DNA of 32,761 nucleotides from a virus. The position numbers were made by a program, and so were the translations under genes. Shown piece after piece: positions 14,243 to 22,605 of this stretch; the stretch's first letter is position 1; each line of letters starts with the position of its first letter. The notes beneath the pieces were generated by a model. That model did no database searches. It was not told where the DNA came from and saw only the letters and a program-made list of their open reading frames with translations. Location of the stretch: IMG/VR virus record IMGVR_UViG_3300047548_001365, positions 1 through 32,761 of that record, one strand, 5' to 3'.

Positions 14243-14556
14243 AGGTTATTGCTAAAGTGGATAGTCAGCGGGTATTGTGTGAAGTATCTATTGAGGAGCT
14301 TGCCTTCTTGAATGGATATAAAACCACCTATACTGATGGGTGCGACATAAACAAAATGTCAGCAGTCGGTGCCGAATGTAATCTGAAGAAAATGGTTGTC
14401 ACTAGTCAATTTGTTCGCAGTATTAGGCCCGCAGCCCTCAAAGAAACAAAAGAAAAACTACAGAAACTAATTTCAAACATTGAAGAAGCAGAGTCAATTA
14501 TTGCCGAAATGGAAGTGTTCAACATCTTATCTGAGGAAAAGCAGATTGGAGAATAA
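14239..14556 (+). CDS. Hypothetical protein with C-terminal coiled coil
   Basis: This 105-residue protein (MKVIAKVDSQRVLCEVSIEELAFLNGY) has a beta-rich start and a helical, probably coiled-coil tail from about residue 62 (ALKETKEKLQKLISNIEEAESII). The start overlaps the previous stop (ATGA). It is the last gene of its operon before the inserted HNH gene. Confidence 0.7.
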   Translation: MKVIAKVDSQRVLCEVSIEELAFLNGYKTTYTDGCDINKMSAVGAECNLKKMVVTSQFVRSIRPAALKETKEKLQKLISNIEEAESIIAEMEVFNILSEEKQIGE

Positions 14557-14639
14557 AACTTGAGTGACCTCTTAAAAGGTTAGACTGGCAGGTGAGTCAG
14601 TTTAGAAACTAAATTTTTTTATAAGTTGAAAGATTGAGT

Positions 14640-15020
14640 ATGGCTACTCTTATACACTTGAAATGCTCCATGCCAAATTGTTTTAATACAGTGGGTTTAC
14701 ATAGGGGTAAACAAAATAAACAGGTTTGCTCGGCGCATAGAACGCATAGAAAAAGTGAAGTTGATGCTTGGAAAATGGAGCAGGGATGCTCAAACAAAGA
14801 TGGACATTATGGGTTTGTTTGTGTATCTAGGCTTATTTTAGATCCAGTAACATTGGATATAAACCATATAGATGGAGATAATAATAATAGGCAGGAAAAT
14901 AATATTGAAATTTTGTGTAAAATGTGTCATACTTTGGTTACTTTTAAACACGGGCACCATAAAAAAGTAAGCCCTAGTCGTAGGTTGGTTCCTGCTGATA
15001 CAGGGTTGTTTGAATTTTAG
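14640..15020 (+). CDS. HNH endonuclease
   Basis: This 126-residue protein has an HNH core, LDINHIDGDNNNRQENNIEILCKMCHTLVT, about residues 77-106. Upstream Cys pairs (CSMPNC and CSAHRTH, residues 8-35) could form a zinc finger that helps bind DNA. The gene is AT-rich and interrupts a run of early genes, as expected for a free-standing homing endonuclease. The ATG at 14640 is preferred; a TTG two codons upstream is possible. The ribosome site is weak. Confidence 0.85.
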   Translation: MATLIHLKCSMPNCFNTVGLHRGKQNKQVCSAHRTHRKSEVDAWKMEQGCSNKDGHYGFVCVSRLILDPVTLDINHIDGDNNNRQENNIEILCKMCHTLVTFKHGHHKKVSPSRRLVPADTGLFEF

Positions 15021-15045
15021 TGATATTTATTTAAAAGGAAATAAT

Positions 15046-15078
15046 ATGGAACTTACTAGGACAAATCACAAAGGGTAA
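15046..15078 (+). other. Ten-codon open frame, possible gene remnant
   Basis: An AAAGGAAA ribosome site precedes a frame of ten codons (MELTRTNHKG). It sits between the HNH gene and the gene at 15084. It could be a leader peptide or the stump of a gene lost near the HNH insertion. The sequence alone does not decide. Confidence 0.3.
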
Positions 15079-15083
15079 TATAT

Positions 15084-15332
15084 ATGGTAAATCCCTTCGT
15101 CATAGACGAAGTTTTTGATAAAACTCTTAAAAAAACATATGAAACAAGAACTATATTGAATGAATTAAAAAATAGGGGCCCTATGGATTATTATTCAACT
15201 AAAAGCATAGTTAATTTTGCCATAAGTTTGCGCGAGCCTAATAAAGTTTGGTTAAACATTGAAACAGGTCGAAAATTAAAAACCTGGATTGATAAAGGAT
15301 GGATAGTTTCAGTTTATAAACATAAAGGTTAA
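15084..15332 (+). CDS. Small hypothetical protein
   Basis: This 82-residue protein (MVNPFVIDEVFDKTLKKTYETRTILNELKNRGP) is Lys-rich and not recognised. The AAAGGG upstream is a reasonable ribosome site. A winged-helix-like pattern (STKSIVNFAISL... WIDKGWIVSVYKHKG) is possible but not supported further. Confidence 0.65.
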   Translation: MVNPFVIDEVFDKTLKKTYETRTILNELKNRGPMDYYSTKSIVNFAISLREPNKVWLNIETGRKLKTWIDKGWIVSVYKHKG

Positions 15333-15336
15333 AAAT

Positions 15337-15365
15337 TTGACAATAAATCCCATTTCCTGTATAAT
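15337..15365 (+). promoter_or_regulatory. Early sigma70-type promoter
   Basis: TTGACA, 17 nt, TATAAT, extended -10 (TGTATAAT variant). It drives the gene at 15398. Confidence 0.9.
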
Positions 15366-15397
15366 AGGAATATACAGTCGATAAACGGGAAAGCGAA

Positions 15398-15724
15398 ATG
15401 CGGCAACTGGAAACGGAACATAAATCGGCAGGTCAGTATGCTTGGTTCGCCCAGCGTGACGCCCGTATACGTAGTGCCGTCAATAGTTCACTGTACACGG
15501 AAAAGCAAAAAGTCCGCGCCGAGCGGCTGAAAATGGCTCTGGGACTCTTTGTGCGCGCCGAAGAAATTTTTATCGAATATCGCAAAACTTTCATTAGCGT
15601 CAAGGTCCACAAGCCCAGGCTTGTCAATCGCAAGGAACTTGCCCTGATTGAGAATGACTGGTCCAAGGAAAACATCGTTAAGGTCATGACTAGCCAAGGT
15701 TTCACTTATCGGCTGCCGGCTTGA
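15398..15724 (+). CDS. Hypothetical protein
   Basis: This 108-residue basic, mostly helical protein (MRQLETEHKSAGQYAWFAQRDARIR) is not recognised. It is a single-gene unit whose TGA stop lies in the next promoter's -35 box. Confidence 0.7.
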   Translation: MRQLETEHKSAGQYAWFAQRDARIRSAVNSSLYTEKQKVRAERLKMALGLFVRAEEIFIEYRKTFISVKVHKPRLVNRKELALIENDWSKENIVKVMTSQGFTYRLPA

Positions 15725-15749
15725 CAATAATTCCCCACTGTGCTATAAT
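15721..15749 (+). promoter_or_regulatory. Early sigma70-type promoter
   Basis: TTGACA, 17 nt, TATAAT, extended -10, followed by TATACGCTGA at 15754-15763. It probably drives 15783 and the DNA ligase operon. Confidence 0.9.
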
Positions 15750-15782
15750 ACGCTATACGCTGAAATTTTAGGGGTTTTAAGT

Positions 15783-16172
15783 ATGTGGTCCCGTCGTAGT
15801 GCTACTGATCGCAAGTATGAAGCTGCTCGCGCCCGTCAAATGACTGAAGAAATGGCTGCTGCCCTTCGTACTAACATCCCCAGCATCGTGCGAGCGCAAG
15901 CTAAACGGGAGAAGGAACTTCCCAGCATCGACCTGAGCAAGTGTGATTACCACAAAGGTACTAAATCGCTTCGCCTCGTGTCAGAATACATGGGTATGCC
16001 CGAGCAATTCCTCGTAGTCAGCCATCACACTGGTAAGGTCGTTCGTTTCGTTCAAGTTGGTCCCCATGATGTTCTGTACGATGAAGATGGCTACGATGGC
16101 GAAGTAAAATACTATCGACCGATGGGTGACGTTCCCAAAGTCGATTATCTGGTTATCTATCACGCATATTGA
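15783..16172 (+). CDS. Hypothetical protein
   Basis: This 129-residue protein has a basic helical N-terminus (MWSRRSATDRKYEAARARQMTEEMAAALR) and a beta-rich C-terminus (QFLVVSHHTGKVVRFVQVGPHDVLYD). It is not recognised. It lies 11 nt upstream of the DNA ligase and is probably in the same transcript. Confidence 0.7.
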   Translation: MWSRRSATDRKYEAARARQMTEEMAAALRTNIPSIVRAQAKREKELPSIDLSKCDYHKGTKSLRLVSEYMGMPEQFLVVSHHTGKVVRFVQVGPHDVLYDEDGYDGEVKYYRPMGDVPKVDYLVIYHAY

Positions 16173-16183
16173 GAGACTAAAAA

Positions 16184-17539
16184 ATGTCCGCATCTTGGAT
16201 CAAAAAACTAAACGAAAGTGACAGCCGCCTCCATAAAGAGGATGTTATCCGTCAAGCCCTTGAGGCTGCAACGCTGGGTAGCGTTAACTCACAGGTGTTT
16301 CTGTCGCTAGCACATGCCTGCTACAATCCTTTCATCACCTTCAATGTCAGGCAAGTGCCGACTACTGTGGGGATCGTTGACGCTGAGAATCCCTGGGAAG
16401 AATTCAATGACCTGCTGCTCCAACTATATGAGCGCAAGCTAACTGGCAACGCCGCCCGTGATGCGGTTGCGGAAATGTCCGAGCGGTTCGACAGTGAAGA
16501 ATGGAATCTGTTCTGTGCCCCTGTTATTCGTAGGGATCTTCGCGCAGGCATTTCTTCTATCACTATCAACAAAATCTGTAAAAAATCCAAATACGAAATC
16601 CCCACGTTTGGGTGCCAGCTTGCGACTAATAACGAAGGTCGTCCCGAAATGAAAGGTGTCAAGCGGCTTGAACCCAAGCTTGATGGCGTGCGCGTTCTTC
16701 TTATGGTAATCCCCAATGATTCGGGTGAAATTACTACCGTCTGCTATAGCCGCAATGGTAAAGTCTTTGAAAACTTTACGCACATTGAAGAGCAAGTTAG
16801 GGCTAAATTTGGCGAACTAGTTAGGGCTTCTACTGGTGTCAACAAAGTGTTCGCCCGCAGCCTACTGAATGGTTTCGTACTTGATGGCGAAGTTATTGGC
16901 AATAGCTTTCAGGAACTGATGCGTCAAGCCCGTCGCAAGGAAAATGTGCAGGCGGAAGATAGCGTATTCAATGTATTCGACATTATCCCGATTGAGGATT
17001 TCCGTCGAGGATTTTGGAATGCTCAACTATCTCAGCGTATTGAAACCCTAGAGAGTATGCGCCCCGTTATCGAACAAATGCCTAATGTGGAGCTACTGCC
17101 CCATATTATGGTTGATCTGGATACTGGGGCAGGTGTTGACCAGTTTCATCGCTATTGTAAGGATATGGTCAATGATGGATTCGAAGGTGTGATGATTAAG
17201 GATGTAAACGCTCCATATGAGTGTAAGCGTAATACGTTTTGGCTGAAATACAAGCCTACGATTACTGTTGATCTGGAGGTAGTAGGTGTTGACGAAGGCA
17301 CTGGAAAAAATGTGGGTAAACTGGGGGCGCTTGTTTGTGAGGGACAAGACGACGGAAAGTTTATTACCGTCAACGTTGGTTCTGGTTTTAGCGATGATGA
17401 GCGAGATAGCCTTTATCGTGACCGTAATTTGGTTATTGGTCGCACAGTTGAAATCCTGTGTGATGTAATTACTCAAAGTCAGGATGGGACATACTCCCTA
17501 CGGTTCCCCCGCTTTGTACGTTTTAGGGATGACAAATGA
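16184..17539 (+). CDS. ATP-dependent DNA ligase
   Basis: The 451-residue protein has the standard ligase motifs: motif I EPKLDGVR with the adenylated Lys at 165, motif III near VFNVFDIIP, motif IV DGFEGVMIK and motif V FWLKYKP, followed by an OB domain with VGVDEGTGKNVGKLGALV and a basic C-terminal motif near RFPRFVRFRDDK. The helical N-terminal domain (1-140) and total length fit T4 gp30-like ligases. It seals nicks during phage replication and repair. Its stop overlaps the start of the MNERI-family gene that follows. Confidence 0.95.
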   Translation: MSASWIKKLNESDSRLHKEDVIRQALEAATLGSVNSQVFLSLAHACYNPFITFNVRQVPTTVGIVDAENPWEEFNDLLLQLYERKLTGNAARDAVAEMSERFDSEEWNLFCAPVIRRDLRAGISSITINKICKKSKYEIPTFGCQLATNNEGRPEMKGVKRLEPKLDGVRVLLMVIPNDSGEITTVCYSRNGKVFENFTHIEEQVRAKFGELVRASTGVNKVFARSLLNGFVLDGEVIGNSFQELMRQARRKENVQAEDSVFNVFDIIPIEDFRRGFWNAQLSQRIETLESMRPVIEQMPNVELLPHIMVDLDTGAGVDQFHRYCKDMVNDGFEGVMIKDVNAPYECKRNTFWLKYKPTITVDLEVVGVDEGTGKNVGKLGALVCEGQDDGKFITVNVGSGFSDDERDSLYRDRNLVIGRTVEILCDVITQSQDGTYSLRFPRFVRFRDDK

Positions 17540-17682
17540 ACGAAAGAATCAAAGAACTTGTAGACAGAATTACCGAATACTTGTCAGCGGGCGGATTGTT
17601 TAATCCTGAACTCATGGAACATGAGAAAGTGCGAGATTTGCTAATTGAATGTAGAAAGGCATTGTATGAACGAACGAATTAA
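17536..17682 (+). CDS. MNERI-family small protein, shortened copy 3
   Basis: The 48-residue protein begins MNERIKELVDRITEYLSAGG but lacks the FAELIV(K/R)EC block; a weak RDLLIECRKAL stands in its place, and there is no FGV end. Its last codons overlap the start of copy 4 by 17 nt, so the next copy's start motif is read here as YERTN. It looks like a truncated or diverged paralogue. Confidence 0.65.
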   Translation: MNERIKELVDRITEYLSAGGLFNPELMEHEKVRDLLIECRKALYERTN

Positions 17683-17893
17683 GGAACTTTGGACGCAGAC
17701 TGTCCATAATTATGGGCATGGAGGTGAAGAAATTTGTGTCCAGCAATTCGCCGAGTTGATTGTCAGGGAATGTATTAGTGCAGCCGTATCCGCCCAGCAT
17801 GGTCAAACTTTCGGTGTTGATAGGCGGGTACACTGGAACAACGGCATCGCCGAAGCCGTTGACATGATTGTGGAACGTTTCGGAGTTAAATGA
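17666..17893 (+). CDS. MNERI-family small protein, copy 4
   Basis: The 75-residue protein begins MNERIKELWTQTVHNYG, has FAELIVRECISAA near residue 29 and ends VERFGVK. The AGAAAGG ribosome site and the conserved start choose the ATG at 17666 over 17645. It overlaps the next gene by 4 nt. Confidence 0.85.
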   Translation: MNERIKELWTQTVHNYGHGGEEICVQQFAELIVRECISAAVSAQHGQTFGVDRRVHWNNGIAEAVDMIVERFGVK

Positions 17894-18069
17894 TGGCTAA
17901 AATTATTTTAGCGTTTTTAGCAGTATTCGCGTTATTCTTTTTTGGTATCAAAGTATTTCGTTCATTATCTGGAATGGAGAAATGGACATTGACAAAATAC
18001 CTAGCATATAGTATTTTATGCACTCTGCTTGCTACTGGTTCTCTTATTACTTTTGTAATTCTATTTTAA
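17890..18069 (+). CDS. Small two-span membrane protein
   Basis: This 59-residue protein has two hydrophobic segments (about 4-20 and 38-58) joined by a short basic loop (KVFRSLSGMEKWTLTKY). It starts in the previous stop (ATGATGA). Its end overlaps by 4 nt with the convergent endonuclease gene on the other strand. It is a candidate envelope-acting protein; function is unknown. Confidence 0.65.
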   Translation: MMAKIILAFLAVFALFFFGIKVFRSLSGMEKWTLTKYLAYSILCTLLATGSLITFVILF

Positions 18070-18773
18070 GGAAAATCGGGATGAGACCATTTAAAATGAT
18101 TTTTCATATTATTTGATTGGATTATCCTTTTACAGTAAAGACAAGAAAATCTAACTATCGGTTGCCCTTTTCGGCCATCACTAATTGCTTTTCTGGTCCT
18201 CGAATTATAATCGGGGTCTTTCCATCGTCGCTTAGTTCTTTCGATATTAGCAGAAATGAATGATGGTTCTTTAAAGAAATTATCAACACCGTATGTTTCT
18301 AACATAGTTTGTTTATACTGACTTTTGATAGAATCCGAGGCAAATCCCAGACCACCATGCCTTTCAATGATTTTGGTCTTTACCGAATTTTTTGTCCAAG
18401 GATTGTCTACAGACATTTTTTGAGACTGAATTGTTCTCAGTTCATTTTTAAGATTTTCGTACATTTTGCCATTTTTTATTCGACATTCTCGCCCAACAGT
18501 CATAATTTGAAACGCCCTTGCCATTTTTCCACCAAATGCCTTCCATAAAATTAAATGGGCAACATAATGAGCTTTACCTGATAATCTTTTTCTGTTTTGT
18601 GGAAATAAAGAAAAATCTGAAAATTCTGGAAATAATGATCTTGGTAGTATGTGATGGTCTTCGCCGATTTCGGATTCTGAACATTTGGTTATAAAATTCA
18701 CATACCTTTTGACGTAAAAAGGATTATTTGGTTGAACATTGATTAATAGATCATAAATAGAGTGGCTGAACAT
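18066..18773 (-). CDS. HNH-type homing endonuclease
   Basis: The 235-residue protein has EDHHILPRSLFPEF at about residues 38-51 and an Asn/His-containing continuation (NRKRLSGKAHYVAHLILWKAF), the pattern of phage HNH homing endonucleases with a DHHI core. The second half has repeats like YGVDNFFKEPSF and a basic RRWKDP stretch, as in modular DNA-binding tails, and ends with a CxxC...H...H zinc-finger-like segment. It is AT-rich and antisense to its neighbours, an obvious insertion. GAAAGGAAA gives the ribosome site. No clear promoter is seen. Confidence 0.8.
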   Translation of the reverse strand: MFSHSIYDLLINVQPNNPFYVKRYVNFITKCSESEIGEDHHILPRSLFPEFSDFSLFPQNRKRLSGKAHYVAHLILWKAFGGKMARAFQIMTVGRECRIKNGKMYENLKNELRTIQSQKMSVDNPWTKNSVKTKIIERHGGLGFASDSIKSQYKQTMLETYGVDNFFKEPSFISANIERTKRRWKDPDYNSRTRKAISDGRKGQPIVRFSCLYCKRIIQSNNMKNHFKWSHPDFP

Positions 18774-18802
18774 ACGTTTCCTTTCAAGTTAAAATGTTTA
18801 GA

Positions 18803-18839
18803 GTCCTTGGGTTTGGGAGAACCGCGAAGGACATTTTTG
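18803..18839 (+). terminator. Hairpin terminator
   Basis: GTCCTT at 18803-18808 pairs with AAGGAC at 18827-18832, with an inner GGTT/AACC pairing, and is followed by ATTTTTG. It lies directly before the promoter at 18840 and would insulate that unit from upstream transcription. Confidence 0.6.
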
Positions 18840-18868
18840 TTGACAGCTTAATCTAAATCTGTTATAGT
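18840..18868 (+). promoter_or_regulatory. Sigma70-type promoter
   Basis: TTGACA, 17 nt, TATAGT. It drives the SPFH lipoprotein gene. Confidence 0.8.
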
Positions 18869-18902
18869 ATTTATACATTAACTTAACATGAGGTCATTTG
18901 TA

Positions 18903-19700
18903 ATGAAAAAGACAGTTATAGCAATGTGTGTTCTTGGTCTGTTCGCCCTTCAGGGATGCGAGAGAATTTCGACCGGCGAAGTTGGTGTTCGCGTAGGTTT
19001 TGACAAACAAGTCAAACCTGGCGAGCTTATGCCAGGTTCATTCAACCAAGTTATTATCGGCGATGTACTTACGTTCCCAGTCAAGGATGTAAATGTCGCA
19101 CTTGACAACATGACTCCTGTTGCCAAAGATAATTCGACTATGAAGGATCTTGATGCTGTAATCGTATACAACATCAATCCCAATCAAGTTAGCGAACTAT
19201 ACGCCACAAAGAATCGTGCTTTCCATGCACTAGATAAAAGTGGTGATGTACTGCTAATGTACAATTACATTGTTCAAAACGCACGTAACGCCATTTACAA
19301 GGCTGCTCGCAAATACGAAGCACTTGACATGGCTGACAACCGTAGCGAAATGGAAACTTTTATTCGTGAAGAGATTATTCGTAATCTTGCCGAAGAAAAA
19401 CTAGATGGTGTCCTAAACATCACTCAGGTTCTAATTCGTAATGTAGTTCCTGCCGATACAGTTGTTCAAAGTGCCAATGATCTAGTACGCGCTAAAAACG
19501 AACTAAAGCAGAAAGAAATTGAAGTACAAACTGCCAAGAAAGAAGCCGAGCGTATGGCTGCACTAGCTAACAATAGTGCAAACTCAATCGCATTTATGCA
19601 GGCACAGGCTATGCTGAATATCAGTGAGGGTATTAAAGCTGGTAAGGTACAAACTATCGTAGTACCTTCAAACTTTACCGCACTAATGATGAACAAGTAA
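18903..19700 (+). CDS. SPFH/band-7 (prohibitin-like) lipoprotein
   Basis: This 265-residue protein has a lipoprotein signal (MKKTVIAMCVLGLFALQGC, lipobox LQGC with Cys at about 19), then a band-7 domain (GEVGVRVGF... VKDVNVALDNMTPVAKDN... LDAVIVYNINP) and a long C-terminal helix (ELKQKEIEVQTAKKEAERMAALA). Band-7 proteins form ring or scaffold assemblies on membranes, and bacterial relatives HflK/HflC hold FtsH protease. A phage copy could organise or protect the host membrane; that is inferred. AGGT 8 nt upstream favours the ATG at 18903. Confidence 0.9.
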   Translation: MKKTVIAMCVLGLFALQGCERISTGEVGVRVGFDKQVKPGELMPGSFNQVIIGDVLTFPVKDVNVALDNMTPVAKDNSTMKDLDAVIVYNINPNQVSELYATKNRAFHALDKSGDVLLMYNYIVQNARNAIYKAARKYEALDMADNRSEMETFIREEIIRNLAEEKLDGVLNITQVLIRNVVPADTVVQSANDLVRAKNELKQKEIEVQTAKKEAERMAALANNSANSIAFMQAQAMLNISEGIKAGKVQTIVVPSNFTALMMNK

Positions 19701-19715
19701 TATTAAAGGGAAAAA

Positions 19716-20252
19716 ATGGTAACCATCGTTAAAAGTGAATGGCATCAGGTAGAAAAGCGTTATGGGCTCGACGTTGATGAGGATATCATTGCCGAAATCT
19801 ATCCTGATTTTACTGAGGATGAAGTCAAAGAAGTTTTGGAGCAACTTGTTTCAGGTGACATTACTGTAGAAACTCTATTAGAAGATGCCGAAAATAATGG
19901 TGTCTACCTAGATTTTGATTGGCTGGATGAAGATGATTGGTGGACTGACCGTAAAGGTGGGTATGAGGTCACTTACCAAGTAAGTAGGGATGATGACGAA
20001 CCTACAAGCAAAGTGGGTGATGAGTTTGATCCTGTAGCGGCAGTTGAAGAAAAAGAGGAAGAAACTCCTGAATTATTTTGCTTTGAATGCCTTTGGGAGG
20101 GAAAGCGTGAAGAAGGTGTCGTAGAAGATGACCTTCTAATGTGTCCTCAATGCAATAAACCTGTAGGACATGTGGATGATACTCCTCAAGAGGAGGCTGA
20201 TTTGGATATTCTTCGCAGCCAACTTTATGATATGATGAAGAAAGATGTTTGA
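19716..20252 (+). CDS. Acidic protein with zinc ribbon
   Basis: This 178-residue, very acidic protein has a helical start with a CUE-like helical pattern (IAEIYPDFTEDEVKEVLEQLVSGD, 25-48), a Trp/Asp-rich centre (FDWLDEDDWW) and a CFEC...CPQC zinc ribbon near 136-160. It is not recognised. AAAGGGAA gives the ribosome site 15 nt after the SPFH gene, so they are probably co-transcribed. Confidence 0.7.
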   Translation: MVTIVKSEWHQVEKRYGLDVDEDIIAEIYPDFTEDEVKEVLEQLVSGDITVETLLEDAENNGVYLDFDWLDEDDWWTDRKGGYEVTYQVSRDDDEPTSKVGDEFDPVAAVEEKEEETPELFCFECLWEGKREEGVVEDDLLMCPQCNKPVGHVDDTPQEEADLDILRSQLYDMMKKDV

Positions 20253-20451
20253 CCTGCAAGGAAAGTCTTATAAATTTGACGACGGTAATTCTATTACTGT
20301 CGTCCAAGTCAAAAAGACAGATGAAGATAGGGGTGGGTACCTGGTTACATACCACATTCAAACAGGGCCAGGTATCCCACAAAAATTGATTCTACCCCTT
20401 AATGAATTTATTGGTCATTACGGACACCTTTTTGGGTTAGAAGAACAATAG
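20245..20451 (+). CDS. Small hypothetical protein
   Basis: This 68-residue, beta-rich protein (MFDLQGKSYKFDDGNSITVVQVKKTDED) overlaps the end of the previous gene by 8 nt, so translation is probably coupled. It is not recognised. Confidence 0.7.
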   Translation: MFDLQGKSYKFDDGNSITVVQVKKTDEDRGGYLVTYHIQTGPGIPQKLILPLNEFIGHYGHLFGLEEQ

Positions 20452-20482
20452 TCAATAGTTTTAGTTTTTAGTTATTTCGATA

Positions 20483-20490
20483 GCTAAATA
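20483..20490 (+). promoter_or_regulatory. Candidate late promoter octamer, leaderless type
   Basis: GCTAAATA ends 5 nt before the ATG at 20496, with no Shine-Dalgarno. It is flanked by an inverted repeat, AGTTAT (20470-20475) and ATAACT (20490-20495), which may be chance. Confidence 0.45.
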
Positions 20491-20495
20491 TAACT

Positions 20496-21878
20496 ATGAC
20501 TATTTTTTCTCTTACAAACTTAACCCTACTAACCGCTTTAGCACTTAGCAGTATAGCAGCCTGGTATAGCATACTGGGCTTGACTGCAATTTTCGCCGCC
20601 GCCACTATACCCATTATAGTAATGGGTGGCACATTAGAAATTGCTAAAGTGGTGACTACTGTTTGGCTACATAAACACTGGAAGCAGATCCAGTGGTCAA
20701 TGAAGCTGTACCTAGTCACGGCGGTACTGGGTTTAGCATTGTTGACAAGTATAGGTGTTTTTGGTTTCCTTTCAAAAGCACATATAGAACAAGGTGTACC
20801 TACAGGCGATATTGCAGCTAAATTAGCTCTCATAGACGAAAAAATAAAAATACAAAGAGAAAATATCGCTGCATCCCGCGCAGCATTATCACAGTTAGAT
20901 GCACAAGTAAATGCACGCCTTGACAGAGGCACAAGTGAGCAAGGTGCAGAACGTGCAGTACAAATTCGTAGGCAGCAACAAGCCGAACGCAATAAGTTGT
21001 TAAAAGAAATAAACGATGCACAAGCAATCATCACAAAGCTTAACGAGGAACGAGCACCTATTGCCTCAGAATACAGAAAAGTAGAAGCAGAAGTTGGCCC
21101 TATTAAATACATTGCAGCACTGATTTATGATGATGGTGGCGACAAAGATTCATTAGAGCGCGCTGTAAGATGGCTGATATTACTGATTGTGTTTGTATTC
21201 GATCCCCTAGCATTGACATTAGTGTTGGCGGCTAACGCTAGCCGAGAATGGGACAAACAGAAAGTCATCGCCTTACCATCTAATCAAGTGATTGAGGAGC
21301 TAAAAGTGGAAGAAAAGGTTAAACAACAAATAAAAGAAATAGAAGAAAAAGATAGCTTTGATATTAATAAGCACGCATACTTATTCAAGCCCTTCAAGCA
21401 TTTTGCTGCTAATGCGCCACAAATCCCTAATCCGCCCATAGGTATCGATGAACCAAGCAAAGTCGTACAGGAACCTGCACCAACCGACACTTTGCAAGTC
21501 GAAGAAAATCCTACAAAAGCCTATACCGAATTGCCAGGTGGGTATGTAAATTTCAAGGGAAAGCATATGTCACTAGAAGCATTGCAACAAATGCATCCTG
21601 AATTGTTTTTGGTCGCTGATTTTCCTAAAAAGATGTCCACAGGATTCCCAAAAAATCCTCAAATAGATGATGTTCACATTAGGACGGATATTAATCCAAA
21701 TCGTGTTTACAGGTTCAATGGTACGGATTGGGAAGAAATGGATAAGTCAAAAATAAATTTTGATGAAAAATACATTCAAATCCTAATTCAAAAATTAGAA
21801 AAGGGTGAAATGGATGTCCAATTTCTGACGGAAAACGAAAAAGCCCAAATCGAAGAATATCTTAAAAATAGGTCTTGA
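20496..21878 (+). CDS. Membrane-anchored coiled-coil protein of T4-like phage type
   Basis: The 460-residue protein has hydrophobic helices at about 5-45 and 68-90, then a coiled coil (105-200; KIQRENIAASRAALSQLDAQVN and AERNKLLKEINDAQAIITKLNEE) and another span at about 227-250 (WLILLIVFVFDPLALTLVLAANAS). The IVMGGTLEIAKVVTTVWLHK and SIGVFGFLSKAHIEQG segments match a 'coil-containing protein' family I know from marine and freshwater myophages. The C-terminal 200 residues are soluble and variable. Function is unknown; it may be virion-associated. The TGA stop lies within the next promoter's -35 box. Confidence 0.8.
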   Translation: MTIFSLTNLTLLTALALSSIAAWYSILGLTAIFAAATIPIIVMGGTLEIAKVVTTVWLHKHWKQIQWSMKLYLVTAVLGLALLTSIGVFGFLSKAHIEQGVPTGDIAAKLALIDEKIKIQRENIAASRAALSQLDAQVNARLDRGTSEQGAERAVQIRRQQQAERNKLLKEINDAQAIITKLNEERAPIASEYRKVEAEVGPIKYIAALIYDDGGDKDSLERAVRWLILLIVFVFDPLALTLVLAANASREWDKQKVIALPSNQVIEELKVEEKVKQQIKEIEEKDSFDINKHAYLFKPFKHFAANAPQIPNPPIGIDEPSKVVQEPAPTDTLQVEENPTKAYTELPGGYVNFKGKHMSLEALQQMHPELFLVADFPKKMSTGFPKNPQIDDVHIRTDINPNRVYRFNGTDWEEMDKSKINFDEKYIQILIQKLEKGEMDVQFLTENEKAQIEEYLKNRS

Positions 21879-21903
21879 CATAAAATATAAGTTTGTATAG
21901 GAT
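21875..21903 (+). promoter_or_regulatory. Sigma70-type promoter (weaker -10)
   Basis: TTGACA and TAGGAT are 17 nt apart. The stop of the upstream coiled-coil gene is inside the -35 box. It drives the lipoprotein pair. Confidence 0.65.
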
Positions 21904-21940
21904 GTCACAATCATCAACTTTACTCTAACGGAGAGTAAAA

Positions 21941-22603
21941 ATGAAAGTTAAACTTCTAGTAGCCTCTATTGCACTTTTCGCAGCCGGGTGTTCAACTGTA
22001 CCACACAAAGATGGTATTGAGCCAGGTAATATTACAGCAGTTAACGCTCAAACTCTAACTAGCAATTTCAGCCGAAATTCTATTAAGGTAGAATGGAATT
22101 GTTTTTGGGGGACAGGCATCACGCAGTCCACGTGCGTTCAAACTAGTATCAAATCGATCACTGTAACCGGATATGCTCCTTCATTTGGCTCAAGTGATGC
22201 CCTTCGTGAAACAGCGTTCCGTGTAAGTTATGATGTAGCCTTGGACAAGTTGATCCGGTTTGTCAAACAAGACATTGATAGTAGCAGAGTCACAAATACT
22301 ATGGCTAAAAACATTGAAAAGGCAGCGGATCGTATGAAAACACGTATTAGTGCGGGAGAAGATGTAGCAATGTCTGATGCTGATGCTGCTAAGGATACCA
22401 ATTATGCTGTACGAGAAAATACAAACGACACAGTACGTTCTTTTACAGAAGTAATTCGCACACAAGCTAACGGTATTATCCGTGGCGCTCAAATTGTAGA
22501 AGAAAAGGTGGTTGATCGCCAGACAGTAGCCACTACAATTAAGTGGGAATCTAGCGTATCAAACGCAGTACGTGGTCTTAGGAAACAATTTGGCACTAAA
22601 TAA
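21941..22603 (+). CDS. Lipoprotein
   Basis: This 220-residue protein has a clear lipobox (MKVKLLVASIALFAAGCSTVP, Cys at about 17). The mature part has a paired-Cys region (WNCFWGTGITQSTCVQ) and a helical section (LRETAFRVSYDVALDKLIRFVKQDI). A GGAG ribosome site is present. The exported function is unknown. The next gene also encodes a lipoprotein and starts 2 nt later, so they probably act together at the outer or inner membrane. Confidence 0.8.
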   Translation: MKVKLLVASIALFAAGCSTVPHKDGIEPGNITAVNAQTLTSNFSRNSIKVEWNCFWGTGITQSTCVQTSIKSITVTGYAPSFGSSDALRETAFRVSYDVALDKLIRFVKQDIDSSRVTNTMAKNIEKAADRMKTRISAGEDVAMSDADAAKDTNYAVRENTNDTVRSFTEVIRTQANGIIRGAQIVEEKVVDRQTVATTIKWESSVSNAVRGLRKQFGTK

Positions 22604-22605
22604 AA

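Noticed and set aside
14590-14620. AGTTT/AAACT hairpin with a T-run as a terminator
   Set aside because: The stem is only 5 bp of mostly A-T pairs with a 2-nt loop; too weak to call.
22595-22602. ACTAAATA before the lipoprotein gene at 22606 as a late promoter
   Set aside because: Spacing to the ATG is only 3 nt and the sequence includes the previous gene's stop codon, so chance is likely.
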